The position numbers were made by a program, and so were the translations under genes. DNA of 64,000 nucleotides. Origin: Purpureocillium takamizusanense (taxonomy: Eukaryota > Ascomycota > Sordariomycetes > Hypocreales > Ophiocordycipitaceae). Position 1 is the first letter of the stretch. Every line of letters begins with the position of its first letter. The notes beneath the pieces are model-generated. The model was not told where the DNA came from. It did no database searches and saw nothing but the letters and a program-made list of their open reading frames with translations. The stretch lies in NCBI RefSeq assembly GCF_022605165.1, contig NC_063068.1, positions 2,728,001 to 2,792,000 of the forward strand, written 5' to 3'. This document shows, one piece after another, positions 22,280 through 32,681 of this stretch.

Positions 22280-22891
22280 TCATGTTAGCCCGCGACAAGC
22301 CTCTCGAGTCCTATAGCGTAGGAGCTCACGAGGCAACGGGGGATGGTGTGGTAAAACGAAAATCGTCGAGGGGAGGCTGAGTTGTCAAGTCAGACCCCCG
22401 TCTGTGGTTGGCAGAGGCGGCCGTGGGGTGACTGGGGGGGGGGGGGGTTGTTCCTTTCTTGGCTGGCGGCGGGGCTTTCGACACCCAAAGTCACTGTAAA
22501 ATGGTGGCCGATGATGCCATGAACCCCTAGGTACCTATCAGAACGAGCTTGCCCACACTGCGCCGCCAGGCTCTGAATACGAGGCAGTTACTACTTCGTA
22601 GATTGGTTCGCATGCTTCCTACGACTGGTTCGGAATCTGTTGGCTCTTGTCTGCTTCCATCATGTCTCCCCAAGAAAATTTTGACCGAGAGTATCGAATG
22701 TCGCGTGTTCACTAATTCACATCATGTGCAGCTGTAGCAGAGGTACTTGTAGCGTCCTGCCGAATGTCACATGAGGGAACCCAAAGATCTCGATGCCCAA
22801 TGAATCAACTACTAGTCAGCTTCACTGAGGCCCATTCGAAGTCGCATCAAGGCTTCAATCGGCACCTAGCACTCCAGCTCGTGCACTCTGC
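22280..22891. other. Intergenic: RING-ZZ-SH3 promoter and enoyl-CoA hydratase 3' flank
   Basis: Contains a 14-base G run (22434-22447) and one copy of the dispersed nine-base motif (22592-22600). No gene is supported. Confidence 0.6.
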
Positions 22892-23819
22892 TCACGAGTG
22901 CGTCCACTCGGCCTTCTTCTTCTCGGCAAAAGCCTTCATGCCAATCTTCTGATCCTGGCTGCCGAACAAGCTGTGAAAGACGCGTCTTTCGAACTCGACT
23001 CCGTCCCGCAGAGGCAAGTCCTGGCTCTTGTTGACGACCTCCTTGCACGCTTGGACCGCCACCTTGGAGTATCCCGCAATCGTCTCGGCCAGCTTGAGCG
23101 TCTCCTCCATCAACGCCTCATAAGTCGGGAACGTCCGCGCAGCAACACCCCACCTCTCAGCCTCGGCACCGGAGAAAGACTTGCCCGTCAGGATGAGTTC
23201 CATGGCCTTGGCCTTGCCGATGGCGCGCGTCAGGCGCTGGCTGCCACCGGCCCCGGGGATGGTGCCCAGCTTGATCTCGGGCTGGCCAAAATTGGCGCCC
23301 TCCGTGCAGTAAATGAGGTCGCACATCATGGCCAGCTCGCAGCCGCCACCAAGTGCGTGGCCAGAGACGGCGGCAATGATGGGCTTCTTAACTTGCGTTG
23401 TCAACAGCGACCACGACTCGATGAAGGACTTGGTATACGCCTCGGAGAATGTCAGCGGCGCCATCTCCTTGATATCTGCGCCTGCCGCAAAGGCCTTCTG
23501 CGACCCGGTAAGGACAATGACTGAGGTATCGTCGGAAGCATTGAAGTCGTTGAGCGCCTCGTTGAGCTCGTTGATGAGCGGGGTGCACAGCGCGTTGAGC
23601 GCCTTGGGTCGGTTCAAAGTCACTACAAGCAGTCAGCCTGGAAATCGACACTCTGCTCTCATTTACCCCAAGCGCACCTTGACCAACGCCAGGCTTCGGG
23701 GTCGAGACCTGGATGTACTCGTAGGACTTGGAGCTGTAAGCTCGGACAACCAGAGGGAGGGTCGACCGCTGAAACGGGACCCGGGCGGCGACCGGGCGCA
23801 GGCTTCGGAAGACATTCAT
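22892..23819 (-). CDS. Enoyl-CoA hydratase, mitochondrial (ECHS1 type)
   Basis: Exons 23819-23678 and 23622-22892 join across a 55-bp intron (GTGCGC...CTTGTAG) to give 290 aa; the junction reads PGVGQVTLNRPKALNAL. An N-terminal presequence (MNVFRSLRPVAARVPFQRS) points to mitochondria. The crotonase signature is complete: AFAAGADIKEM for the oxyanion hole, and ALGGGCELAMMCD and FGQPEIKLGTIPGAGG, which carry the two catalytic glutamates. The enzyme hydrates trans-2-enoyl-CoA in mitochondrial beta-oxidation and branched-chain amino acid breakdown. The C-terminus (KKKAEWTHS) lacks a PTS1 peroxisomal signal, which fits the mitochondrial form. Confidence 0.93.
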
Positions 23820-24897
23820 CGTGATAATCGCGGCGACAACCGAGTTCAGGTTGTGTTGGAAAGCAGCGGCGCACTGAAGAGTCGGTGGATGAAGCGTCAA
23901 TTGAATGGCTGCGCCGATGCTTGGAGATTGATTGTTTGCGGGCTTCGGTTGATGAGCAGAGCTCGGCGAGTGGAAAGCGTCGGCTTTGAGCCGAGGATAA
24001 CAGTGACGTTCGGCGGGTCAAGCAGCGGTCCCTTAGCGGGAGCCTGTGGGTCTTTCGGGAGCGTCGCTCCACGGCTCTTCAGCTGTCACCATCACATCCG
24101 CAATCCCCTGACGCGTTGCCTGTCCAGCACATCAGCAATACCTATCGTTCGCTCGTCGTGTCGCGACCGTCGAATTCATTTTGCCAACCTGACATTGAGG
24201 CCACTTGGTATGGGCGGATTCCCTCGCGCCTGCCTCGAGAACTACCTAGTACGGGGTGAATTGTCGCCACATGGCTGGTCTGGCGTTGCTCCTTCCTCAA
24301 ATCCGTCTTCTTCCATTCGTCGATTGCTCTTTTCGGCAATCTACGTACGAAGTAGCATATTCCCTCAACTACAGCAATATGACTTAGGGGCACACGTGAG
24401 CCTCCGAGCACAAAAATGCTCCTTTAACGTACATTCACTGCCCATGATTGTCCCCAATGTTTGTTGCGTGGCCACGGTCCAATTGTTGCTTCGTACGGCG
24501 CCTCTGGGGATCATCGACTGTCCTGTCGGTATGGCGCAAGGCTGCAGTACCTGGCGAGCTGTGCTTTGCGAATCCAGAGGTGTCCTCGTCTGGGAAATTG
24601 GGCTATTCAAGTCTCGTAGATTCTAATCGACGGTGGAATGAATTTATTCATTGCGGAGAGTTGATGACCTGAGAAGCAAGCATCTGGTTGCAGAGTGTTG
24701 ACCCTGGTCCCTATGATGTCTGTGTGGTGGATGCCAACCGGAGCAGGCCTGAGATCTTTCGGTGGGACTCTCTCGTTTCCTTCATGGACCCACTCTAACC
24801 AATTGGCGCCACCGTCCAGACCCGGTTAAGCCTTTAAAAATATTATTATCGTCACCCTCGACATACTCGGATGGCTTTAGTCATTCAAATCCTCCAA
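23820..24897. other. Intergenic upstream of enoyl-CoA hydratase
   Basis: No gene is supported. One copy of the nine-base motif at 24346-24354 and a shorter relative near 24489 are the only notable features. Confidence 0.55.
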
Positions 24898-24984
24898 GGT
24901 CGAGTAGTATAACGGTTCAGTACACGGCCTTCACAGCCACGGTCCTCATCGGCCAAGATCCGGGTTCGACTCCCGGCTCGACTA
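24898..24984 (+). tRNA. tRNA-Val(CAC) with a short intron
   Basis: A cloverleaf can be drawn. The acceptor GGTCGAG pairs with CTCGACT (one G-U pair), the D stem GTAT pairs with GTAC around AACGGTTCA, and the T arm CCGGG-TTCGACT-CCCGG is perfect. The anticodon stem CGGCC pairs with GGCCA (one mismatch) only if about 14 bases (936-949 of this 24 kb block) are removed after position 37, the standard site for tRNA introns. The loop then reads TTCACAC, with anticodon CAC (Val). A seven-T Pol III terminator follows at 24992-24998. Isotype is less certain than the tRNA call itself. Confidence 0.8.
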
Positions 24985-25637
24985 AATCTTCTTTTTTTGG
25001 TGATTACATCTCTTTTTGTCCGTTTCGAGCGAATGCTTCCTAATGCTTCTGGTAGCATTCTGATTTCTAAAGTAAAGCTCTAGGATGGTGCGCCATTTAC
25101 GTCGCTTTTCCCCAAGACTACGGCGATACTTTTTTTTGCAGCCACGGATCGTCCCACGACGACAGACTCGGCATCCTACAGGGCTTCTCCCGAACCAGAG
25201 CAAGAAGCACGCCCGGCACCCTGGCAATTGGGAGCAGACAGGAAATCCAAGAGCACATAGACGCCAAGACAGTCTTTGAAAGTGAGACCAATTCAAGTAC
25301 TCGTACAGGCATAACCCACAAACAAGCCAGAATTCAAGTTATGCATATCTACTCAAACGACATGTGCGTCGGCATCGCGGCAGAGGAGTATGATCTGGTT
25401 GGTGGAACACTCCCAATGATGCCCGGGAAAAACTCAAGTTCAGCTTTGCAGATTATCCAGGCATTCTACTCTCGCTGCCTTTGTTGCATGCAGATTCGTC
25501 TCGTCAGTCACATGCCCCTCCCTCTCTTTTGCACCAGCACGAGCGCGACGTCCAGATCTATCACCCACGAGGGAGACGACAACAACGAGAGCAAAGTCTA
25601 CGAGTATAAACGTAGCGTTACGATTCACACCATGATG
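24985..25637. other. Intergenic after the tRNA
   Basis: Begins with the Pol III terminator at 24992-24998. A second T run lies at 25130-25137. No gene is supported. Confidence 0.6.
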
Positions 25638-26807
25638 TTAGTTCGGTGCGATGCTAGCTCCCTTCACCGCTAGACCATGACGCGACGGGGTTGCGTCGGG
25701 CGTAACCGGACACGGCGCCTCCAGGAAGAGCCTCAGCTTGTGAATCTCATTGTCGTCCCTGCCCGGCTCGACGACGCGGTCTATACGCCCGTCGTCAAAA
25801 GCGATGCCCCTCCAAAGCAGGATCCCCAACCTGCGCGACATGGCCACGCTCTCTTCTCCGCCGAGCACCAGCCGCCGCCGCCGCCCGTCGCCGCCGCCGC
25901 CTCCACCACGCGAACAGCCTCCCAACGTCGCAAAACGGTTCCAAAACCGCCGGCGCAGCTCCTCGTGGTCGTCAAAATACTCGAACCCGCGACCGGCCAC
26001 GTCAGCCCCTAGCAGCTCCTCGAGGCCATACAGGCCCAGCCCCAAGGGGAGCCATTCCCCCTCAGCCCAGTCGACCAAGCCCGTGAGCCTGCCCGAGGCC
26101 GGGTCGACGAGCACGTTGCTCGGCATCAAGTCTCCGTGCGTGAGACACCAAGGCAGCGCCGCGATGTTGTCGAGGTGCTGCGTCACAGCGGAGATGTGTT
26201 GCGCGAGGGGCTCGTCGTCCCGCAAGCCCTGGAGAAGCCGAAGGCGCCACGCTAGTGAGGCCCCTACTCGTCCCCTGAGAACCGGTAACAATTCCTCAGA
26301 AGGCCTTCTGTAGAGGAAGCTGGAGACGAAGACGTCGGCAAGGTCCTCGATGAGCCGCTTGCGTTGCTCACGCGTCTGCTCTTTCATGTGCGCTAGACTC
26401 ACTCCCGGCAGTCTCTCTTGCAAATAAACGTGCAACCTCGGCGCCGCGGCACCCATCATGGCAATCCCTTGGAGGCTTCCGATGTGCGCCGTCATGGGGA
26501 CCAAGGCACCAAACACAGCTCGAGCGTCGCTACATATGTCCATATTGAGCCTATGGGGTTCCGGGCGGAACTGCAACAGGCGATCGGTTGACACGAACAG
26601 CGTGTAGGAGCAATAGCCCTGATTTGGGGAGCGTTTGATGATCGCAGCAGGGAACAGCCGCCGAGCGGAGGCGTCGCATGCTTCAACAGTGCTGGGGCAG
26701 AGCCCGTTGCGCCGGAAGAAGGCGGCGATGCCCGGGGCGAGCTCCTCATCTTCATCGGCACATGCGGGCCGTGTAGTAGAGGGAACGTAATGAGCAGTAG
26801 TGGCCAT
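25638..26807 (-). CDS. APH-family phosphotransferase (aminoglycoside phosphotransferase fold)
   Basis: A single exon of 389 aa from the ATG at 26807 (AACATGGCC context); in-frame ATGs at 26816 and 26921 would extend it. The kinase core shows the APH Brenner motif LTHGDLMPSNVLVD (catalytic Asp, Mg-binding Asn) and the metal-binding GLVDWAEGEW. Upstream, YLQERLPGVSL is the hinge region. The N-lobe is short and divergent. Fungal genomes carry many such genes; their substrates (small molecules or proteins) are mostly unknown, and there is no reason to infer antibiotic resistance. A Gly/Arg-rich insert (GGGGGGDGRRRR) near residue 310 is low-complexity. It is a neighbour of a 2OG oxygenase transcribed in the same direction. 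Confidence 0.82.
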   Translation of the reverse strand: MATTAHYVPSTTRPACADEDEELAPGIAAFFRRNGLCPSTVEACDASARRLFPAAIIKRSPNQGYCSYTLFVSTDRLLQFRPEPHRLNMDICSDARAVFGALVPMTAHIGSLQGIAMMGAAAPRLHVYLQERLPGVSLAHMKEQTREQRKRLIEDLADVFVSSFLYRRPSEELLPVLRGRVGASLAWRLRLLQGLRDDEPLAQHISAVTQHLDNIAALPWCLTHGDLMPSNVLVDPASGRLTGLVDWAEGEWLPLGLGLYGLEELLGADVAGRGFEYFDDHEELRRRFWNRFATLGGCSRGGGGGGDGRRRRLVLGGEESVAMSRRLGILLWRGIAFDDGRIDRVVEPGRDDNEIHKLRLFLEAPCPVTPDATPSRHGLAVKGASIAPN

Positions 26808-27167
26808 GTTTGTCATCGAGCATGGATATGCCTTAGGACGATACATAACAGCAATACGCAGAAGACGGGAGCTGGAGGGCTCACGAGCAAGGCTACACAG
26901 GCAGTGGGCATCGTAAGCCATCGGCTCAGAGGCCTGGAGTCGCGGATGCGCATCTCCCGCTGGAGCTGACCCCTCCTTCTTCCGCCTGCAGACCGAGGAC
27001 TTATTTAGTCTGGCTCATGTGGACAGTTGCAGCTGCGGGCGAGGGACATTGCCATTGGACGCGGACATCAGCCTGGCTCATCTGGCATGCATGCTGGTGC
27101 ACTCCCCTCACATGGGCACGGCAGAGCGCTTTACACCAAAGTACATGGAATCGATTTGGCATTTAGG
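26808..27167. other. Short intergenic region
   Basis: Between the oxygenase 3' end and the APH-kinase promoter. Nothing else seen. Confidence 0.55.
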
Positions 27168-28410
27168 TTAGTAGGTGGCAGTCAGGCGTTGAACGAGATA
27201 CTCTCCGCTGTTGATGCCCCCGTACTTTTTGTCCTGTGGTGAGACGTATGTGCCCGGCAGCGTCTCGATGAAGCTGTCAGAGTTGGGGTTGCAAAAGTAT
27301 CTGATGCACCTGCCGTCAGCATGGGGGCACACGACATGTGTAGTAGTGTGTGGGTGGGTTCAAACGCACGCGATGCTGTACCGGGGTGGATACTCGACGC
27401 CCTCCTTGCGCGGAGGCTCGACGACGCGGTGAATAGTGCTCTTGATGGTGTCATTGCTCCAACGGGCGAGCAGGTCACCGGCGTTGATGACAACGGTGCC
27501 TTCGATGGGCGTGGCGTCGACGAACTGGCCTGTCGGGCTCTTGACCTGGAGCCCGCCACGGCTGTCCTGGAAAAGCAGGGTGACGGAACCGTAATCCTGT
27601 TTCGCGCATAACAGTGTAAGTCCCCGACCGCTCTGCTTCGCCAAACATGGATGGGCATTATCATACGCTGTGCTCGCCGGCGCGGACCTGACCCGGATTC
27701 ACCTTGAAGACGTCGGCATTGACGGCGGGATAGTGCAGCAGGCGGAGCGTGTTGTCGCCAACGTCGACAAAGGGCTCGAAGAAGCCGTCGGGGAGGCCCA
27801 TTCCCATGGCGATGGCGCGCATCACGTCACGGTGCATGGCCTGGCAGCGGGCGTGGAAGTCGAGCATGTCGGCGCGAAAGCCGTTGAGGCGACGCCCGCC
27901 CTCACCATCCTCGCTGGGCCAGGGGTTGGCGAACCTGGGGTCCGACTCGCGGCCGATCTCGAAGCTCTCTTTGAGGTCCGGGGCGGCGGAGCGGACCTTG
28001 TCGATGTCGGCGCTGTCGAGCAGCTGGCTGACCTTTTCGCGGCCGGGCGACGAATAGCCGCGGTTGGCCTCGGGCGTCGTCCAGCCGACGGCGAGCTTGG
28101 CGTCGAGCGGCAGGTCGAAGAAGTCGGCGGAGCGAGAGAAGGCGTTGCGCAGGACGTCGGTGGGGATGGCGTGGTTGCGCAGGTAGATGAAGCCGGCTGT
28201 CTGGAAGCCGTCGAGGATGGCGCGGGCGGTGGCGGCGCGTTCCTCAGCGGTGCCGTGGAGGAACTTGGCAAAGTCGATGAGCTGCGTTTGCAATGGTGAG
28301 TTTGCGTCGGGGCAATGACGGTGTGGTGAGGTCTTTCAATGATGTTTGGGATATCTCACGGGAATAACGAGCCCGTCCTTGCTGACGGCGGCGTCGTCAG
28401 TGGCTGCCAT
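27168..28410 (-). CDS. 2-oxoglutarate/Fe(II)-dependent oxygenase (isopenicillin-N-synthase-like)
   Basis: Four exons, 28410-28360, 28281-27667, 27596-27370 and 27300-27168, have introns of 78, 70 and 69 bp and total 341 aa. Junctions read GLVIP-LIDFAKF, EHS-DYGSV and RYSIAYFCNPN. The N-terminal DIOX_N part includes GFIYLRNHAIP and EANRGYSSPGREK. The catalytic double-stranded beta-helix holds the HxD pair in GEHSDYGSVTLLFQD, the distal His in STIHRVVEPP, and the RxS 2-oxoglutarate clamp in PPRYSIA. The family hydroxylates, desaturates or cyclises small molecules in the cytosol. It is divergent from the amidohydrolase at 30018 across 1.6 kb, so the two may share regulation; the substrate is unknown. 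Confidence 0.9.
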
Positions 28411-30017
28411 GGCGGAGAGGCGGGGTTTCTGTGTGAGTCGTATTGCCTCACACGTTTGTGAAAGGATCGCAGAGACGGACACAGTGGTCGAGGAGGAGTA
28501 GTCAATGCGCAAAGAAGATGAGCTCTAACAAGACGGACCTACGAGGAGAAATATGGTCGCAAAGTCCCGAGGCTCAGCTGGCATCATCCCACGAGCCGAC
28601 GCAAAAGTATAAAACGGAGGAGCTGAGGCGGCGAGGAAGAATAGCGCCACTTCATCCGGCCGGGCTGCTGTGCGACCGTGCCAGTGCCCACTCGCGCCGG
28701 CGCGGCCATGGCTGATCAAATCGGCTTCTGTCGTACCTATCAACAAATGGATCAATGTAGTGAGTGAGCGTCGCATCGACGGTGAGGCGCGGGGCGCTGT
28801 GCTTGGGGAGGGGGAGGGAGGTAACTACAGGATCCAGCTGGTAATGAATGGTACCATATTATTAGCGAGCACCTCGCGCACTTACATGAGCGCCCTGTTG
28901 GGCGTTTGACAAGCACGGAAGCACTCAACGGGCCCCCCCACCTGTGGGATCCAGTTCGCGGGCACCATTGGAGATCGCCGGGTGATAAGCCGCACCCCCG
29001 CTGCGGCCGCTAATATCCCCGCCCGAACTCATCACTGTCCAGGATGCCAGGATCCCAGTGGAGGACGGGCAGCGTCCGGGCGGCGGGCACCCACCTCATG
29101 GATTGATTTCGCGGCGCCGCACACCGCACTGCCCCACGTCCTCTGCCGGCGAGGGGCTCGTCGCCCAACTTCTGCGCACTCGGGAGGGGATTTCGAACAG
29201 AAATCGGACTATTCGGGCTATTATTCCCCCAGCGGCATCTCGCGATAGCTAACCGAGAGATCGGGGTAGTGAAGTACATTAAACAAATCGACCTCCGCAC
29301 TCACGCCGAAAAACTATCAGATGTTCCTATTCTTCCACGACGTCACGGCCCCGATCCAAGTTCCAAGCGTCGTCCGCGACAGTACCTTAGTACCTTGGTA
29401 GTACGTATTGCTTTGCATAAATTGTACTTTGTACCTGGTACTGCCTCGTACCACGCATGCACCCAGCCACCCATCATCCTTCCTCCCCTCGTTGCATCCC
29501 GCGCGCCGACCCGCCAAACCGCCCACGTCGTACCGCATGATCCTTTCGTTCATCTCAATCAACTCGAGTTGACACATCAAGGGCTAAACCCTCGGCTTCC
29601 AGTACAGAGTACGTCTACTCAGAACCACATCATGCTTGAACTAGGCACGTCTCTGCATTAGTAGGAGGAACCTAGACACGAGCCGTCCCGTCGTCTGCCC
29701 CCCTCCCCCGTTTTGTCTATCCCCATGTCTTGCCCGCTTCGGCAGCGAGACACGGATGAGAGGCACCGACCAGAGGCCACAAGCAGACGAAAGCAGGTCG
29801 GCGAGAGGAGTTCAGATTGCATTTCCCGGATGATCTCTCCTTCTTCTTCTCAAGCCAAGCTGACTATCATGAGACTTGTGCCAGTTCTGATACATCTCCT
29901 GTACGCTCCCCTCTGGACCACTGTTGGGAATGTGACACAACAGATAGACTGACCCCGCAACCCAGAAGCTCCGCCGTCGTCGTGGCATCCTCCTCTTGCT
30001 CACCGTCACCTCCCAAC
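28411..30017. other. Divergent promoter region (oxygenase / amidohydrolase)
   Basis: No gene is supported. Around 29380-29450 there is a cluster of TACCTTAGTACCTTGG-like palindromic pieces. Open frames here lack signatures. Confidence 0.55.
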
Positions 30018-31139
30018 ATGACTGTGGTCGACATCCACACGCACATGTACCCGCCCTCGTACATCAAGATCCTCGAGTCGCGGTCCTCCATCCCTCTCGT
30101 CCGGTCCTTCCCTCAGTCCCCAGATCCGCGCCTCATCCTTCTCCAAGCCGAGGTCGAGTCCCTCGATGATGCTCTCGCGAACAAACCTGGCGCCAAGGTC
30201 CCTGGCCGGCCTCTCACCTCCGACTATACCTCGCTCGACCAAAAGGTCCGCTTCATGGACGCCCACCGCATCGATGTCTCCGTCATCTCCCTCGCAAATC
30301 CCTGGCTCGACTTTCTCGACGCAAACATTTCCGGCAATGTCGGCGCCGAGGTCAATCAGGAGTTTTCCGACATGTGCGCCAGACATCCAGGGCGTCTCTT
30401 CTACTTCGGCACCCTGCCCCTGACAGCGCCCCTCGACGCCATCCGCGCTTCCATAGCTCAGCTCAAGACCCTCAAGTACTGCCGTGGCGTCATCCTTGGG
30501 ACCTCGGGCCTTGGCAATGGCCTCGACGACCCGAACCTGCTGCCCATCTTCGAGGCCGTCGCGGCGGCGGGGCTCACCGTTTTCCTGCACCCGCACTACG
30601 GCCTCCCAAACGCCGTTTGGGGCCCTCGGGCGGCCGACTATGGGCACGTTCTACCGCTCGCCCTCGGCTTCCCCATGGAGACAACCATTGCCGTCACGCG
30701 CATGTACCTCGCCGGCGTCTTCGACAGGGTGCGCGACCTGCGAATGCTGCTCGCCCATAGTGGTGGCACCCTTCCCTTCCTCGCGGGTCGCATTGAGAGC
30801 TGCATTCTGCACGACGGCCAGCTTGTCGCCGAGGGCAAGGTCCAGCCGGGCCGCCGTACCGTCTGGGATGTGCTCAAGGAGCAGGTCTATCTCGACGCCG
30901 TCATATACTCCGAGGTCGGCCTGAAGGCAGCCATCGAGGCGAGCGGCGCGGACAGGCTCATGTTTGGTACCGATCACCCGTTCTTCCCGCCGCTTCAGGC
31001 TAACGAAAAGGGTCTGTGGGAGAGTGTGAGCTTGAACGCCGAGGCCGTGACCAAGGCTGTGGGCGAGGGATCCGCAGAGGCCAAGGCCATCATGGGTGGC
31101 AACGCCGTCCGCATCCTGAGGTTGCATGAAGAAGCCTAG
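30018..31139 (+). CDS. Amidohydrolase (ACMSD-like decarboxylase/hydrolase family)
   Basis: A single exon of 373 aa; the start is placed at 30018 (CCCAACATGACTG) because the DIHTHMYP metal motif follows at once. The frame is open about 200 bases further upstream, but that part is not protein-like. Metal ligands of the amidohydrolase-2 family are visible: HTH near the N-terminus, H in FLHPHYGLP, HSGGTLP, and the aspartate in MFGTDHPFFPP. The closest known relatives are 2-amino-3-carboxymuconate-6-semialdehyde decarboxylase and gamma-resorcylate-type decarboxylases, which act on aromatic or muconate acids using one Zn or Mn. The exact reaction is not readable. A pathway link to the divergent oxygenase is only suggested by position. 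Confidence 0.88.
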   Translation: MTVVDIHTHMYPPSYIKILESRSSIPLVRSFPQSPDPRLILLQAEVESLDDALANKPGAKVPGRPLTSDYTSLDQKVRFMDAHRIDVSVISLANPWLDFLDANISGNVGAEVNQEFSDMCARHPGRLFYFGTLPLTAPLDAIRASIAQLKTLKYCRGVILGTSGLGNGLDDPNLLPIFEAVAAAGLTVFLHPHYGLPNAVWGPRAADYGHVLPLALGFPMETTIAVTRMYLAGVFDRVRDLRMLLAHSGGTLPFLAGRIESCILHDGQLVAEGKVQPGRRTVWDVLKEQVYLDAVIYSEVGLKAAIEASGADRLMFGTDHPFFPPLQANEKGLWESVSLNAEAVTKAVGEGSAEAKAIMGGNAVRILRLHEEA

Positions 31140-31291
31140 AGCCCAATAACCGCCCAGCTTCTAATCCGCTCATGTCGATTTCTTGCTCCCAAGTGATGAC
31201 GATTCGGTGCGTGCAGGTCGTAGAGCCATAGTTGTGTGTCTATTTGCGTCTGAGAAATAAAATCGCTTCGCTTCGGGGTATGATGGGTATC

Positions 31292-32128
31292 TCAAATGGC
31301 TGCCGTCTCGCGCTGGTACTTGGCCTCGGCGTCAAAAATCCTCCTCCGCGCGTCCTGGACGCCCTTCTCCGCATCTTGCAGCTCCTTCTCCGTCGCGCCC
31401 ACTTTCTGCAGGTTCCGAGCCGCCTGCACCGCGCGCAGCTTGTCGCACACGAGCTCCCAGTACTTCTTGCCCGCGTCGCCGTCCCCCTCGCCCGCTACGA
31501 CGTAGTTCCCCGGCACGGCGACCGCGCCGTTGGACGGCCCCGCGGGCGCCCGCTTCCCCAGCGAGGCCTTCATCTCCTCGCGCGCCTGCCGCCGACGCGA
31601 CTTCTCCTCCTTCTTCTCGCGGACCCGCCTCCGCGCCTCGGCCAGGTCCTCGACCTCCTGCGCGGCTGCCTCCTGCCGCCGTCGCTCCTCGTCGCGCACG
31701 CGCTGCGCCTCGGCCAGCCGATCTCGCTCCTCCTGCATGGCCGCGCGCTCCCGCTGCGTCTTTTCGCTGCGCGCCCGCGCCGCCGCCTGCTCCGCCGCCT
31801 CGAGGTCGTCGGCGAAACGCTTGCGCTCCTGGTCCATGGCCTGGCGCTCCTGGCGGCGAAGGAGCTTGGCCGCGGACGCGGCGTCGTAGGCGGCCCGCGC
31901 CGGGGGGTCCGCGAGCACGTCACGGGCGCGCTCAAAGAGCTCCCACTTCGCGGCGTCAAAGTCGGCGCCCGCCTTGTCCGGGTGGTACTTGAGTGACCGC
32001 TTGCGCCAGGCGCGATGGATGTCCTCCTTGGTAGTCAGGGCGTCGACGCCCAGCAGCTCGTACAGGTCGACATCCTGCTCGGCGTACTCTCCGGCCAACC
32101 GCAGCAGGTCCCGGTTGTCGTCGCTCAT
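31292..32128 (-). CDS. J-domain protein, Cwc23/Cwf23 (DNAJC17)-like
   Basis: A single exon of 278 aa. The J domain occupies about residues 20-80 (LYELLGVDALTTKEDIHRAWRKRSLKYHPDK), with the HPD tripeptide that stimulates Hsp70. A long, highly charged coiled coil rich in Glu, Arg and Ala follows (about 85-200), and then a C-terminal segment of the DNAJC17/Cwc23 type (YWELVCDKLRAVQAARNLQ). In yeast the counterpart is associated with the spliceosome and with disassembly of post-splicing complexes. A role in pre-mRNA splicing in the nucleus is inferred from this family. No RRM is obvious at the C-terminus. Confidence 0.82.
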   Translation of the reverse strand: MSDDNRDLLRLAGEYAEQDVDLYELLGVDALTTKEDIHRAWRKRSLKYHPDKAGADFDAAKWELFERARDVLADPPARAAYDAASAAKLLRRQERQAMDQERKRFADDLEAAEQAAARARSEKTQRERAAMQEERDRLAEAQRVRDEERRRQEAAAQEVEDLAEARRRVREKKEEKSRRRQAREEMKASLGKRAPAGPSNGAVAVPGNYVVAGEGDGDAGKKYWELVCDKLRAVQAARNLQKVGATEKELQDAEKGVQDARRRIFDAEAKYQRETAAI

Positions 32129-32681
32129 GATCGCGGGCGGGATGCGGCGAGGACGTGTCCGTCAGATGAAGTGGTGAGAATGGGCCAGCAGTGATGTGGG
32201 TAAGAGCGTGTTGAGCTGGGCTAGCGGAAGAGGGGCATCGAGGATTGGGGTGCCTAAGGCTCTGGGAATGAAACAAACGTGAAAACTCGGCCGCAAGGAA
32301 GACGCAAGTTTCCGAGACGCCAAGCAAAAGAGTTGAAGTGTGTTTGGCGTTGAGAACTTGAGAAGAACCAGGTGGTCCCCAAGGCGGCAGGCAGTTGAGG
32401 TCTCGTTTGGGTGATGAGTCAGCCGAAAATGGGTTACACGAACAATGGGCATCCTGGATCCCTGGCCCAGGCCCTTGTGGCTTTACGCTCCACTTGCAAC
32501 TACATTATTACTTTTGTACTGACAGGTTGCAACAAAACCATGCCCATTTAGAGGGCATAACGTTTGGTGATCGAAAAATATATCAAATTATCTAGAGGTT
32601 TCAATGTGGTATCTAATGTGCAGGTAAAACAAGCTTGGTCCTTCGTCATAGACAGCGCGATCCCCTCGTTCTCTTTGGCGC
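32129..32681. other. Intergenic: J-domain gene promoter and hydrolase 3' flank
   Basis: Nothing recognisable beyond the flanks of the two minus-strand genes. Confidence 0.6.

Noticed and set aside
25638..26807. Calling the APH-family protein an antibiotic-resistance enzyme
   Set aside because: Only the fold is shown; fungal APH-like kinases are numerous and mostly of unknown substrate.
29817..30017. 67-codon upstream extension of the amidohydrolase
   Set aside because: In-frame but with no protein character; family members start just before the HxH motif, which fits the ATG at 30018.
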